Assembly: GCA_964568735.1 (NCBI GenBank)
Contig: CAZMRF010000007.1
Coordinates: forward strand, 1 to 64,000
Length of the DNA: 64,000 bases
Source of the DNA: CAZMRF01 sp964568735
GTDB taxonomy: Bacteria; Acidobacteriota; Polarisedimenticolia; JACPZX01
Direction: 5' to 3'
A program made the position numbers and the translations under genes. The notes beneath the pieces were generated by a model. It saw nothing but the letters and a program-made list of their open reading frames with translations, had not been told where the DNA came from and did no database searches. Below, piece by piece: positions 55,320 to 63,644 of the stretch (the stretch's first letter is position 1; the number at the start of each line of letters is the position of its first letter).

Positions 55320-56966
55320 ATGCGCGGTGAGGAAGTGACCAGCGCAGACCGGGATGACGAGCGGCCGAGCCCGTGGCGGTCGTTGACCGCCCGCGGTTTC
55401 GACCTGTACGTCGAGCTGCTCTTCCTCCTCGGGTTCGTGACCCGCATCCGGCCCATCTTCTTCCCCGACCCCGAGATGTTCCGCAGCTTCCCCACGGAAG
55501 ACGGCTACCTGATGCTGACGGTGGCGCGCAACATGGCGCTGGGGTTGGGGATGACGAGCGCCGCGGGCACGATGCCCACGAACGGAGTCCAGCCGCTGGC
55601 GGCCTTCGTGCAGGCGCTCTGCTTCCGGATTGTCGACGGAGATCGTGCGACCGGGCTGCGGATCCTCCTCGTCGTCTACACGCTCATCGCCGCCCTCACC
55701 GCCTTCTTCGTCTACAGGCTCGGCCTGCGCATGATGGGCTCCTCCCCCGAGGGTCGCCATGCCGCGCTCCTTGGTGCCGCCGTCTGGTTCATCAGCCCCG
55801 CGATCCTCTTCCACACGATGAACATGCTGGAGACAGGGCTCTACGCTGCGTTCGTCGCGGGCGCTGCGCTCTTCTTCACGGCGGGCCACCAGGGCGGCTC
55901 TGTTTCCTGGCCATGGCGGCGTTGCCTCGCCATGGGCGCCCTCCTGGGACTCGCTTTCTGGGCGCGCAACGACGCCGTCTTCCTGATGCTTGCCGTGGGC
56001 GTGGCGCACCTCGCCACCAGGGCTGCGGGGGTGTCGCTTGCGCGGCGCATCGCCGAGACTTCCGCCATGGCGGCTGCCGCGGCAGCCCTCGGCTTGCCCT
56101 GGGTCATCCACGGCTACCGGGCCTTCGGCAGCATCGTCCCCGTCAGCGGCCAGGCCTACCTCGGGAGCCGGGATGCCCTCGAGGCGCTCCGTGCCGCGGC
56201 CGTCGCGCTCTTCGAGCACGTCACGCTCCTGGTTTCCTTCGAGCACGACCCGCTCCAGCACAACGCCATCTTCGTCATCATCTGCGGAGCGGTGGTGGCG
56301 CTGGCAGGCGCCGGCGGGATCGCGGCGCTCTCGAGGGCTCGAATCACGCCCGCAGAACGGGCGCCTCTACTGGCTCCCGCCCTTTTCGGCGCAGGGCTCC
56401 TGGTCTTCTACGTCTTCTTCTTCAACGGCTCCCACTTCCTGCGCCGCTACCTCTCCGCGCTCTCCCCCTGGCTGGCGCTCCTCTGGGGGTATGCCGTCTG
56501 GGCGCTCTGGCGGAGAATCCGATCCACGCGATTCGCCCTCGCGGGCCCCCTTTTCCTTCTTCTCCTCCTCGCGAACTTCGTCGCTCGTGACGGCCTCTTC
56601 GTCCAGGGACCGTGGCACCGAGGCGTCTTCTTCCGAAGCGTCGAGTGGATCGAGAAGAACGTCCCCGAGCAGGCATGGGTCGGCGCCTTCCAGTCGGGAA
56701 CGATGGGCTTCTTCCACGACCGCACCATCAACATGGACGGCAAGCTGAACCCTGCGGCGCTCGCCGCCATCCGGGCGGACACCCATCATCAATGGGTGGT
56801 GGACTCGCCCATCCAGTTCGTGGCGGACTGGGCCTCCATCGTCGTCCCCTGGGCCGAGTCGGATCCCATCATCCACCGCAACTTCGGATGGTCGATCCGG
56901 GACGAGGAGCGCAACTTCGCCGTCCTGCGCAGGAGAGCCGCGCACCCGGAGCCCGCTCTGCCATGA
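55320..56966 (+). CDS. GT-C-like polytopic membrane protein, copy 3
   Basis: A 548-residue protein with about ten membrane segments (LYVELLFLLGFVTRI, ILLVVYTLIAALTAFFVYRL, LFGAGLLVFYVFFF, YLSALSPWLALLWGYAVWAL). The first external loop holds FPTEDGYLMLTVARNMA, with an acidic pair placed as in GT39-like mannosyltransferases. The C-terminal tail MGFFHDRTINMDGKLNPAAL is a known ending of this group of membrane proteins. It is less like copies 1 and 2. Its stop overlaps the lgt start by ATGA, so the two are coupled. Confidence 0.75.
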   Translation: MRGEEVTSADRDDERPSPWRSLTARGFDLYVELLFLLGFVTRIRPIFFPDPEMFRSFPTEDGYLMLTVARNMALGLGMTSAAGTMPTNGVQPLAAFVQALCFRIVDGDRATGLRILLVVYTLIAALTAFFVYRLGLRMMGSSPEGRHAALLGAAVWFISPAILFHTMNMLETGLYAAFVAGAALFFTAGHQGGSVSWPWRRCLAMGALLGLAFWARNDAVFLMLAVGVAHLATRAAGVSLARRIAETSAMAAAAAALGLPWVIHGYRAFGSIVPVSGQAYLGSRDALEALRAAAVALFEHVTLLVSFEHDPLQHNAIFVIICGAVVALAGAGGIAALSRARITPAERAPLLAPALFGAGLLVFYVFFFNGSHFLRRYLSALSPWLALLWGYAVWALWRRIRSTRFALAGPLFLLLLLANFVARDGLFVQGPWHRGVFFRSVEWIEKNVPEQAWVGAFQSGTMGFFHDRTINMDGKLNPAALAAIRADTHHQWVVDSPIQFVADWASIVVPWAESDPIIHRNFGWSIRDEERNFAVLRRRAAHPEPALP

Positions 56967-57751
56967 GGCCCATCCTCTTCTCGTGGGGACCCGTCGAGGT
57001 CAGCTCGTGGGCGGTCTTCCTCTCGCTGGGAGCCTGCGTGGGCTTCTGGCTCACTGCGCGGGAGGCCGCGCGGAAGGGCGCCGACGTCGTGGCCACTCTC
57101 CGTACCTCGCTCATCGCCTTCGTGGCCGGCCTCGCCGGTGCGCGAGTCCTGGCCATCCTCCTCAACCTGGACCTCTACGCCCGGGGATTCCCCCTGCACC
57201 TGCTCGCTCTGTGGGATCCGGGTGGCATGTCGCTCTTCGGCGGGCTCGCCCTCTCGGCCACGCTGGGGCTCGGCTGGATTCTCTTGAAGCACCTGCCCGT
57301 ATGGGAGACGGCGGACACGCTCGTGTTGGCCTGGACGCCCTTTCTCTCACTCCTCCGGATCGGATGCTTCCTCAACGGCTGCTGCTACGGCCGGCCCACG
57401 ACGAGCCCTCTCGGGATCGTGGCGGGCGGGTCGCGCAACAACATGAACTTCGGCGTGCCCTCCCATCCCGCGCAGCTCTACGACGTCGCCGCGACGCTGG
57501 GGATCTTCGCACTGCTCTGGTGGATGAAGACGAGGAGGCGATTCACGGGTCAGCTCACCGTGACCTTCCTCGCGCTCTACGGCGGTGCGCGCTTCATGCT
57601 GGATTTCGTGCGGGGGGACATCCGGATGGTCGTCCGGGTCGGAGAGGAGCTGACGGTCACGCCAACCCAGATCTTCAGCCTGGCCCTGATCCTCTTCGCG
57701 ACGGCCGCGGCTTGCTGGCTAGGGTGGCGGAGGCGCCTGGACCCGACCTGA
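56963..57751 (+). CDS. lgt: Prolipoprotein diacylglyceryl transferase
   Basis: A 262-residue inner-membrane enzyme that transfers diacylglycerol from phosphatidylglycerol to the lipobox Cys of prelipoproteins. FVAGLAGARVLAILLN, RIGCFLNGCCYGRPT (family signature with Cys in place of the usual Glu side) and SHPAQLYD are conserved blocks. The start is fixed by the 4-bp overlap with the upstream gene. The several lipoprotein signals in this window show the pathway is used. A double hairpin follows the stop. Confidence 0.88.
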   Translation: MRPILFSWGPVEVSSWAVFLSLGACVGFWLTAREAARKGADVVATLRTSLIAFVAGLAGARVLAILLNLDLYARGFPLHLLALWDPGGMSLFGGLALSATLGLGWILLKHLPVWETADTLVLAWTPFLSLLRIGCFLNGCCYGRPTTSPLGIVAGGSRNNMNFGVPSHPAQLYDVAATLGIFALLWWMKTRRRFTGQLTVTFLALYGGARFMLDFVRGDIRMVVRVGEELTVTPTQIFSLALILFATAAACWLGWRRRLDPT

Positions 57752-57799
57752 GGTCCTGGTCCAGGCGCGAATGCCGGACTGGGCTCAGTCCTTCTTTTT
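57733..57799 (+). terminator. Terminator region after lgt
   Basis: A perfect 11-bp stem GCGCCTGGACC/GGTCCAGGCGC (57733-57743 with 57758-57768) spans the lgt stop. It is followed by GGACTG/CAGTCC (57776-57781 with 57786-57791, loop of four) and the T-rich tail TTCTTTTT. This fits a rho-independent terminator on the plus strand. The tail is also the Lys-Lys-Lys end of the convergent gene. Confidence 0.65.
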
Positions 57800-58777
57800 G
57801 CGGAAGCTCCGGGCCAGACCCAGGGCGAAAACTACCGGGATCAGGCCGAGCGCCAGGTTCGCGTAGCGGCTCTCGGAGGTCTGACCGAGGCCGGCATCGG
57901 TCTGGGTGGTCTGGTTCGCCTTGCACTCGGTCACCTCGGGGATGGGCAGGCAGCCGAAGTCCTTGACGATCTCGATCGAGAGGGCGTTGACGAGAAGCCC
58001 CTCGCCCTTCCGGTTCACGAAGGCGCCGTCGAGAGTGCCGTCGATGAGCGGCTGGACGAGGGCGGCGATCAGCGGATCGATGCCGTCGCAGGGATCGAAG
58101 GCCGGCGGATCGGGGATGGGAGACGGGAAGTCCAGGGCCACCCGGCACGAGCCGAAGCCCGTCAGATCGATGTCGAAGCCGTTGATCCTCGCGTCGGAGA
58201 ACTCCAGCGGGCTGACCGCCATGCAGTTGCCCAGTACGCAGGTGTCGGCGATCTGCGTCACCGTGATGCTGTCCCAGGTCGCCGAGCCGTGAAGGAGACC
58301 CAGGACGGGGCCCACGATGCCCGCCTCGATGGAGCAGCCGTTGAAGATCTCGCCCACGTAGGGAAGAGAGATCCTGCAGGACGAGGAGCAGTTGACGCTG
58401 CGGTACCTGCTGCCGTCCACGTCGATGCCGAAGGGCCCCATCACGTCGAGATTCACCTGGATGGAACCAGGCGATGGCGTGATGGTGAAGGGCGCGCCTG
58501 CCACCGGGAAGGAGAACAGATCGATATCGACATCGATCTGGTGGTCCACGCAGAAGCCGCTGAGGGTGATGGCGCCGCCCGGCGGGTTGGAGTTGATGCG
58601 TCCGAGTGCCGCAAGAAGGCTGTTGATCTTGTTCGGATCGACGGTCGCTTGGAAGTCCACCGCGTTGGGGTCGGTGTCGCAGACGCTCGTGGCCAGCGCC
58701 GCTCCCCAGCCGGCTGGCAGAAGGAGCATCCCGACGAGGAGGAAGGCACGCGCCGGTGAGAGCCTGAGGAGCTTCAA
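57785..58777 (-). CDS. Secreted protein with C-terminal membrane anchor
   Basis: A 330-residue protein of unknown family. Signal peptide FLLVGMLLLPAGWGAALA, then a Cys-containing beta-rich body (VDFQATVDPNKINSLLAAL, SVNCSSSCRISLPYVG, GSCRVALDFPSPIPDPP). The end is Asn/Thr/Gln-rich, then a hydrophobic stretch LALGLIPVVFALGLA and RSFRKKKD, a sorting-signal-like tail. The start is a TTG overlapping the upstream stop by 4 bp (TTGA), the best fit to coupling; an ATG 16 codons later is the alternative. It is paired with a lipase-foldase-like gene, so it may be its folding client, although no lipase GxSxG motif is seen. Confidence 0.68.
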   Translation of the reverse strand: MKLLRLSPARAFLLVGMLLLPAGWGAALATSVCDTDPNAVDFQATVDPNKINSLLAALGRINSNPPGGAITLSGFCVDHQIDVDIDLFSFPVAGAPFTITPSPGSIQVNLDVMGPFGIDVDGSRYRSVNCSSSCRISLPYVGEIFNGCSIEAGIVGPVLGLLHGSATWDSITVTQIADTCVLGNCMAVSPLEFSDARINGFDIDLTGFGSCRVALDFPSPIPDPPAFDPCDGIDPLIAALVQPLIDGTLDGAFVNRKGEGLLVNALSIEIVKDFGCLPIPEVTECKANQTTQTDAGLGQTSESRYANLALGLIPVVFALGLARSFRKKKD

Positions 58778-60036
58778 GAGCGCCCCCTTCCCCGGCTGTT
58801 GGGTTTCCCGGGATCGGCTCCCCGGATGGACTCGACTTCATCCCGGAGATCCGGGGACAACTGCTCGAGGTAGACCTGGCGCCGCGCCTCCCGCTTCTGA
58901 CCCTCGTCCATCTCGTCGAATCTCCGGCCGAGGCGCTCGCGGAGCGTGGCGTCCACCGACGCGCGATCCTCGCCCACGAATCCCACGTAGGTCCCCTGGG
59001 CGGCCAGCTCGATCCTCAATGCTTCGCGCCGCTCGCCCATGCGGCCGGCTCTCCCCGCTTCGTCGAGGGTGGCGTCGTCCTCGAGAGCGAGGATGTCGAT
59101 CTGGTAGCGCTCGATGGCTTCCTGCCGTCCGAACAGGGCGGTGGCCGCGTCGTCGCCGAAGGCCCGGCGCCGCGCTTCGGAGCGGAAGGCAATCCGCTCG
59201 GAGAGGCTCATGTCCCGGAAGTCCGCCGTTGCGAGCTCCTGATCGAGGAGCCTCCGTCCCTCTAGCAGCGGAACCGCCTCCGATTTCCCGGAGTCGAAGA
59301 GCCTGCCAAGAGCCTCTTCGTAGAGGGCATCGGGTCCGGCTGCCGCCACACCCTCCTGCTCGATCTGTCCGACGAGCGCCGAGACCTCCGCATATCGAAG
59401 CTCGAGATCCCTTCGCTCCAGGAAGCGCGCATCACGGGCACGCTCGAACCTGCCCGCCCTGCTCAACACTTCGCCGAGATCGCGGCTCAGCTCCTCGCCT
59501 CCCGCGACGGTTGGCGTGCCGTCCTGATCGAGGTGCACGTCGGGGAGCGCCTCCAGCAGGTCTCCCACGCGGATGTCACGCAGGGGCACATCGCGGCCGA
59601 CGATTCTCCGCGCGAGGACGACCATCATCTGCTCACCCAGCTCGACCGAAATCCCGCGCCAGGTCACGCGAACCCGCGGCGCCTGCTTCAAGAGATCGAC
59701 GAGGAGGATCGATTCGAGAGGCTCTCGCGTTCCGAGGAGCCCCTGGGCCAGCTCCGTGGCGGCGTCCCGATCGATCACGACGCTCGCGTCCGAAAGGTTC
59801 ACGCGAACGAGGTCGTCGAGACTGATCTCGAGCACCCCGCCGCCTCGGCGCCCATCGGGGATCCTCGCCTTGCCGCGCGGAGCACCGGCTCCCGAGCGGT
59901 TGGCGCCGGCCTCGGCCTTCGTCCCGTAGGCCGCCCACCCGGCCACCAGCAAAGCGGCGAGAAGCGGCATCAGTACGAGGGCCGTGATTCGGGCGATTCG
60001 GGAGGCGGCCGGACGGCCGCGCAGGGAACTGGACAT
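58774..60036 (-). CDS. Lipase-chaperone-like membrane-anchored protein
   Basis: A 420-residue protein. One N-terminal membrane helix (ALVLMPLLAALLVAGWAAY) follows a basic leader, then an Arg/Gly-rich linker and a mostly helical, highly charged domain. RRRAFGDDAATALFG followed by DDATLDEAGRAGRMG closely matches the RxxxFG and the loop pattern of lipase secretion chaperones (LifO). Those proteins are inner-membrane foldases for exported lipases. AAGGAGGGG lies a few bases before the ATG. The downstream gene, overlapping by 4 bp, encodes a secreted non-lipase-like protein, so a foldase with another client is proposed. Confidence 0.65.
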   Translation of the reverse strand: MSSSLRGRPAASRIARITALVLMPLLAALLVAGWAAYGTKAEAGANRSGAGAPRGKARIPDGRRGGGVLEISLDDLVRVNLSDASVVIDRDAATELAQGLLGTREPLESILLVDLLKQAPRVRVTWRGISVELGEQMMVVLARRIVGRDVPLRDIRVGDLLEALPDVHLDQDGTPTVAGGEELSRDLGEVLSRAGRFERARDARFLERRDLELRYAEVSALVGQIEQEGVAAAGPDALYEEALGRLFDSGKSEAVPLLEGRRLLDQELATADFRDMSLSERIAFRSEARRRAFGDDAATALFGRQEAIERYQIDILALEDDATLDEAGRAGRMGERREALRIELAAQGTYVGFVGEDRASVDATLRERLGRRFDEMDEGQKREARRQVYLEQLSPDLRDEVESIRGADPGKPNSRGRGRS

Positions 60037-60251
60037 CTTTTTACCCCTCCTTCAAGGGTTCGGTCCGCCGGCCGGGACGGACCATTCACCGGCGGGCCGC
60101 GGGACACCAGAGGCAGGGGGCGCAGCGGCTAGCCGGGGTATTGTGGGGGGACGGACACTTCGACCCACCCCCCCCACAGGCCCTCTATTGTCCACCCGAT
60201 GGTGCTGGAGAGCAATGGTTTTCTTCAGGGGTGCCCCGGGGGGACCCGACC

Positions 60252-61019
60252 TCAGGAGGTCAGCCAGAGCTGGATGGCCAGGAGAATCACGACGATCGTG
60301 ACGACCCCGCGAACCCAGCCGTGGCCTTTCAGCACCGTGAGGTGGACCCCCGCCAGCCCCCCGGCGGCGCTTCCGATGCCGAGTACGAGGCCAGGAAGCC
60401 AGGCCACCTGTCCCTTCCAGGTGAAGAGCGCGAGGGAGAGGGGCGTGAAGATGAGCACGCAGAATACTTTCAAGGCGTTGCCGCGGACCAGGTCGTAGCC
60501 CGCGAACATCGCGGCCGCCAGGAAGAAGAAGCCCACCCCCGCCTGGATGAAGCCCCCGTAGGCCCCGGCCGCGGCGAAGCCCAGTCCGACGGCGATCGGA
60601 CCTGCCCGGCGGGCCGCACCGCCCCGGGCGGCTGCGGCGCGGGCCACCGGATCCCACAGGGTCCAGATCGTGACGGCCACCATCAGGATGGCCAGGACTC
60701 GCGTGAAGGTTTCTCCCTCGATCCAGAGCGCCACGAGCGTGCCGGCCACAGCTCCCAAGGTTGCCGGCAGCGCCGCCGTGAGGACCCAGCTCCCATCGAT
60801 GAGCCCGTGGCGGCGGAAGCCCCAGACGGCCCCGATGTTCTGGATGAGGATGCCGACCCGGTTCGTCCCGTTGGCCATCGTGGGGGGGAGGCCCATCAGG
60901 ATGAGCAGCGGGAGGATCAGGAACGATCCCCCGCCGGCAACGACGTTCAGCGCTCCGGCCACGACCCCGGCGACAAGGAGAAGCGCAAGGAAGCCGAGCT
61001 CACCAGCCGTCGGGATCAT
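60252..61019 (-). CDS. TauE/SafE family anion exporter
   Basis: A 255-residue integral membrane protein with about seven or eight helices. GALNVVAGGGSFLILPLLILMG at the N-terminus and GAYGGFIQAGVGFFFLAA in the second half are the two repeated TauE/SafE signatures. Members move sulfite or organosulfonate-related anions; the true substrate is unknown. No sulfur-metabolism gene is next to it. Upstream lies a 20-bp inverted repeat. The 215-bp gap 60037-60251 downstream holds a C-rich run and nothing else recognised. Confidence 0.88.
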   Translation of the reverse strand: MIPTAGELGFLALLLVAGVVAGALNVVAGGGSFLILPLLILMGLPPTMANGTNRVGILIQNIGAVWGFRRHGLIDGSWVLTAALPATLGAVAGTLVALWIEGETFTRVLAILMVAVTIWTLWDPVARAAAARGGAARRAGPIAVGLGFAAAGAYGGFIQAGVGFFFLAAAMFAGYDLVRGNALKVFCVLIFTPLSLALFTWKGQVAWLPGLVLGIGSAAGGLAGVHLTVLKGHGWVRGVVTIVVILLAIQLWLTS

Positions 61020-61066
61020 CGCTGCATTCCATCGACCTTTGTGGGGGGAGGAAGGCCGTGTCGAGG

Positions 61067-61177
61067 GGGACCGGGGGGATGCGAGCCGCTCCCTGGTCTT
61101 CGCACGTTGTCACGCCTGGACCCCATGCCCGATCGAGCCCGTGCTGCGCTCGTCCGCGCTCGCATCCCCCCGGTCCC
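61067..61177. repeat. Second miniature inverted-repeat element
   Basis: Bases 61067-61086 (GGGACCGGGGGGATGCGAGC) are the exact reverse complement of 61158-61177, with 71 bp between. The interior reads GTGCGAAG on the minus strand, a word also in the arms of the 8104-8238 element, but the arms themselves differ. It fills most of the 171-bp gap between tauE and the secreted RidA gene. Confidence 0.5.
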
Positions 61178-61190
61178 TCACTGGCTCGCG

Positions 61191-61652
61191 CTACTGCCTG
61201 CGGGCGATGCCCATGATCTCGAAGTGGCAGGACCTGAGGAGTGGGCCCGATCCGATGAAGGCCCGGGCCGGGAAGCGCTCCTTGAAGTAGGTCCTGTAGG
61301 CCGCGTTGAACTGGTCGTAGAGAGCGAGGTCTGTCGCGAAGATCTGCACGCTGACCAGCTCCTCCATCGTGAGGCCTGCCAGCTCGAGCTTCTCCTTCAT
61401 TCCGTCCATGAGGAGGCGGATCTCCCGCTCGACGTCCCCGGCGGGGGCCTGCCCTGTATTCGGATCGAGGCCGAGCCCACCCGAGAGGTAGACGGTATCG
61501 CCCGTGTCCACGACGTCGCTGAACGGAAGCTCGTGGCCGCGGCCGGGCGCATTGAGGTACTTCCAGTCCCGCGCCGCCGGGGCCGCGCCGCCGACGGAGG
61601 CCAGCAGCACGATGGACCCCAGGACAGCGAGGCCGGAGAGGGCGTGCATCAT
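61191..61652 (-). CDS. Exported RidA-family protein
   Basis: A 153-residue RidA/YjgF protein with a signal peptide (ALSGLAVLGSIVLLASVGGAA), which is uncommon because RidA usually acts in the cytoplasm on reactive enamines. The core has FSDVVDTGDTVYLSGGLGLD, VEREIRLLMDGMKEKLELAG, LVSVQIFATDLALYDQFNAAY and SCHFEIMGIARRQ. The Arg that binds substrate carboxylates in active RidA is replaced near the usual position (GSGPLLRSCHFEI), so activity is uncertain. AAGGAG precedes the ATG. Confidence 0.85.
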   Translation of the reverse strand: MMHALSGLAVLGSIVLLASVGGAAPAARDWKYLNAPGRGHELPFSDVVDTGDTVYLSGGLGLDPNTGQAPAGDVEREIRLLMDGMKEKLELAGLTMEELVSVQIFATDLALYDQFNAAYRTYFKERFPARAFIGSGPLLRSCHFEIMGIARRQ

Positions 61653-61801
61653 GTTCCACTCCTTCTTGAGTCGTGGGCGGAGCGCCGGAGCTCCTCCTCC
61701 CTTTGGGGGCGCGAGTATACTCCGGCCTTTCCGAACCTACTCCGCGGATCGTGGATCCCGGAAGTGGGAAAAGCCCCGGCTTCAACTAGAGAGGAGAGGT
61801 C

Positions 61802-62239
61802 ATGCGGGTGGCACGACGGTGGCTCTTCGCGCTCAAGGTGACGCTGCTTGCCGGCGCGGCCGCCGATTTCGGGGCAGCCGCCTCGACGGCGGAGTCCGGC
61901 CTCCGCGGGGTCGTCGAGAAGGCGGCCAGCGCTCACGCGCCGCAGCCGCTGGACTACGGGTCGATGCTCTTCGTCTTCGTCCTCGCGACCTTCATCGGCC
62001 TGGGGGTCATCCGCCACGTCTCCCGCCTGCTGCACACGCCGCTGATGTCGCTGACGAATGCGATCTCGGCTATCGCCGTGGTCGGCTCCATCGTCGTCAC
62101 GGGCGCCGACTATCCGCTGCACATCCGGGTGATGGGAGCCATCGCGCTGTTTGCCTCGATGACGAACATCGTGAGCGGCTTCCTGATCACTGACCGGATG
62201 CTCAAGATGTTCAAGAAGCCCGAGGGCGGGAAGCGATGA
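61802..62239 (+). CDS. pntA2: NAD(P) transhydrogenase alpha subunit, part 2
   Basis: A 145-residue membrane subunit. The core SMLFVFVLATFIGLGVI, PLMSLTNAISAIAVVGSIV and IRVMGAIALFASMTNIVSGF is the membrane domain that in two-part alpha subunits is separate from the NAD-binding part. About 50 extra N-terminal residues with a signal-like start (WLFALKVTLLAGAAADFGA) precede it. GGAGAGG lies before the ATG. It overlaps pntB by ATGA. The NAD-binding part PntA1, normally just upstream, is absent: the upstream gene is the unrelated divergent RidA. Confidence 0.9.
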   Translation: MRVARRWLFALKVTLLAGAAADFGAAASTAESGLRGVVEKAASAHAPQPLDYGSMLFVFVLATFIGLGVIRHVSRLLHTPLMSLTNAISAIAVVGSIVVTGADYPLHIRVMGAIALFASMTNIVSGFLITDRMLKMFKKPEGGKR

Positions 62240-63633
62240 TGCAGGCGGTCGTTCAGCTCGCCTACGTCGCCGGGACCGCTCTGTTCATCCTCTCCCTGCA
62301 CTGGATGAACAACCCGAAGACCGCGCGGCGCGCCATCTTCGCGGGTGCGTCGGCCATGTTCCTCGCCATCGCGGCGACGTGGATCCAGCCTGGAATCATC
62401 CATCACGGGTGGATCGTCCTGGCGATCATCTCGGGCTTCGCCGTCGGGATCCCGCTCTCGCGCGTGCCGCTCACGGCGGTGCCCCAGCGGACCGCGCTCT
62501 CCCACGCCTTCGGGGGGCTCGCCGCCGGCCTGGTCGGGACGGGCAAGTATTTCCTGTGGCTGGGCCAGGGAGGGGACCAGCTCACGACATTCCGGATGGT
62601 CGCCATCATCGCCGAGATCATCCTCGGATACCTCACCTTCACGGGCAGCCTCATGGCAGCCGGCAAGCTCCAGGAGGTGCGTTGGATTCCCACGCGCCCG
62701 GTCACGTACCCGATGCAGAACCTGGTCAACATCGGTCTGCTCGTGATCGCGGTCGTGCTCGGCGTGCTCCTCGTCCTCAACCCCGCGGCCTCCTGGTCGG
62801 GCGCCCTGTTCCTCGCGATTATCGGCCTCGCTCTGGCCTTCGGCATGCTGCTCATCATTCCCATCGGCGGCGCCGACATGCCGACGGTCATCTCGCTGCT
62901 CAACGCCTACGCCGGCCTCTCCGCCGTGGCGATGGGCTTCGTTCTGGACAACAAGATCCTGATCACCGCGGGCGCCCTCGACGGATCGAGCGGCCTCATC
63001 CTCTCCGTCATCATGTGCCGGGCGATGAACCGCTCGTTCACGAACGTGCTCTTCGGGGCCTTCGGGCAGGTAAAAGCGTCGACCACCGAGTCGACGCATC
63101 AGTTGTACAAGGAGGAAACCCCCGAGGGGGCGGCGCAAGTCCTCGAGCAGTCGAACTCCGTGGTCATCATCCCCGGGTACGGCATGGCGGTGGCGCAGGC
63201 CCAGCACAAGCTCCGCGAGCTGTACGACCAGCTCACCCGGCGCGGAGTCAAGGTCAAGTTCGCCATCCATCCGGTGGCGGGCCGCATGCCCGGGCACATG
63301 AACGTGCTGCTGGCCGAGGCGGACGTTCCCTACACCGATCTCGTCGAGATGGACGAGATCAACGGCGAGATGGCCCAGTGCGACGTCGCCCTCGTGGTCG
63401 GCGCCAACGACGTCGTGAACCCGGCAGCGCGCCACGACAAGTCGACACCCATCTACGGCATGCCGATCATCGACGCCGACAAGGCGAGGATGGTCTTCGC
63501 GATCAAGCGGAGCAAGAACCCGGGCTTCGCGGGCATCGACAACGAGCTGTACTTCCAGGATCGAACGTTCATGCTCTTCGGCGACGCGAAATCGGTCGTG
63601 GCTGAGCTGGTCAAGAACATCTCCGGCGAATGA
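62236..63633 (+). CDS. pntB: NAD(P) transhydrogenase beta subunit
   Basis: A 465-residue membrane subunit, full length. The first half is membrane helices (AIISGFAVGIPLSRVPLTAVPQ region and LAIIGLALAFGMLLIIPIGGADMP in pieces). The C-terminal domain binds NADP: VVIIPGYGMAVAQAQHKL, AIHPVAGRMPGHMNVLL, ALVVGANDVVNPAA and GMPIIDADKAR. It couples hydride transfer between NADH and NADP+ to proton movement. It is translated with pntA2 and needs a PntA1 from elsewhere. Confidence 0.96.
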   Translation: MMQAVVQLAYVAGTALFILSLHWMNNPKTARRAIFAGASAMFLAIAATWIQPGIIHHGWIVLAIISGFAVGIPLSRVPLTAVPQRTALSHAFGGLAAGLVGTGKYFLWLGQGGDQLTTFRMVAIIAEIILGYLTFTGSLMAAGKLQEVRWIPTRPVTYPMQNLVNIGLLVIAVVLGVLLVLNPAASWSGALFLAIIGLALAFGMLLIIPIGGADMPTVISLLNAYAGLSAVAMGFVLDNKILITAGALDGSSGLILSVIMCRAMNRSFTNVLFGAFGQVKASTTESTHQLYKEETPEGAAQVLEQSNSVVIIPGYGMAVAQAQHKLRELYDQLTRRGVKVKFAIHPVAGRMPGHMNVLLAEADVPYTDLVEMDEINGEMAQCDVALVVGANDVVNPAARHDKSTPIYGMPIIDADKARMVFAIKRSKNPGFAGIDNELYFQDRTFMLFGDAKSVVAELVKNISGE

Positions 63634-63644
63634 CGAGGTGCTGA

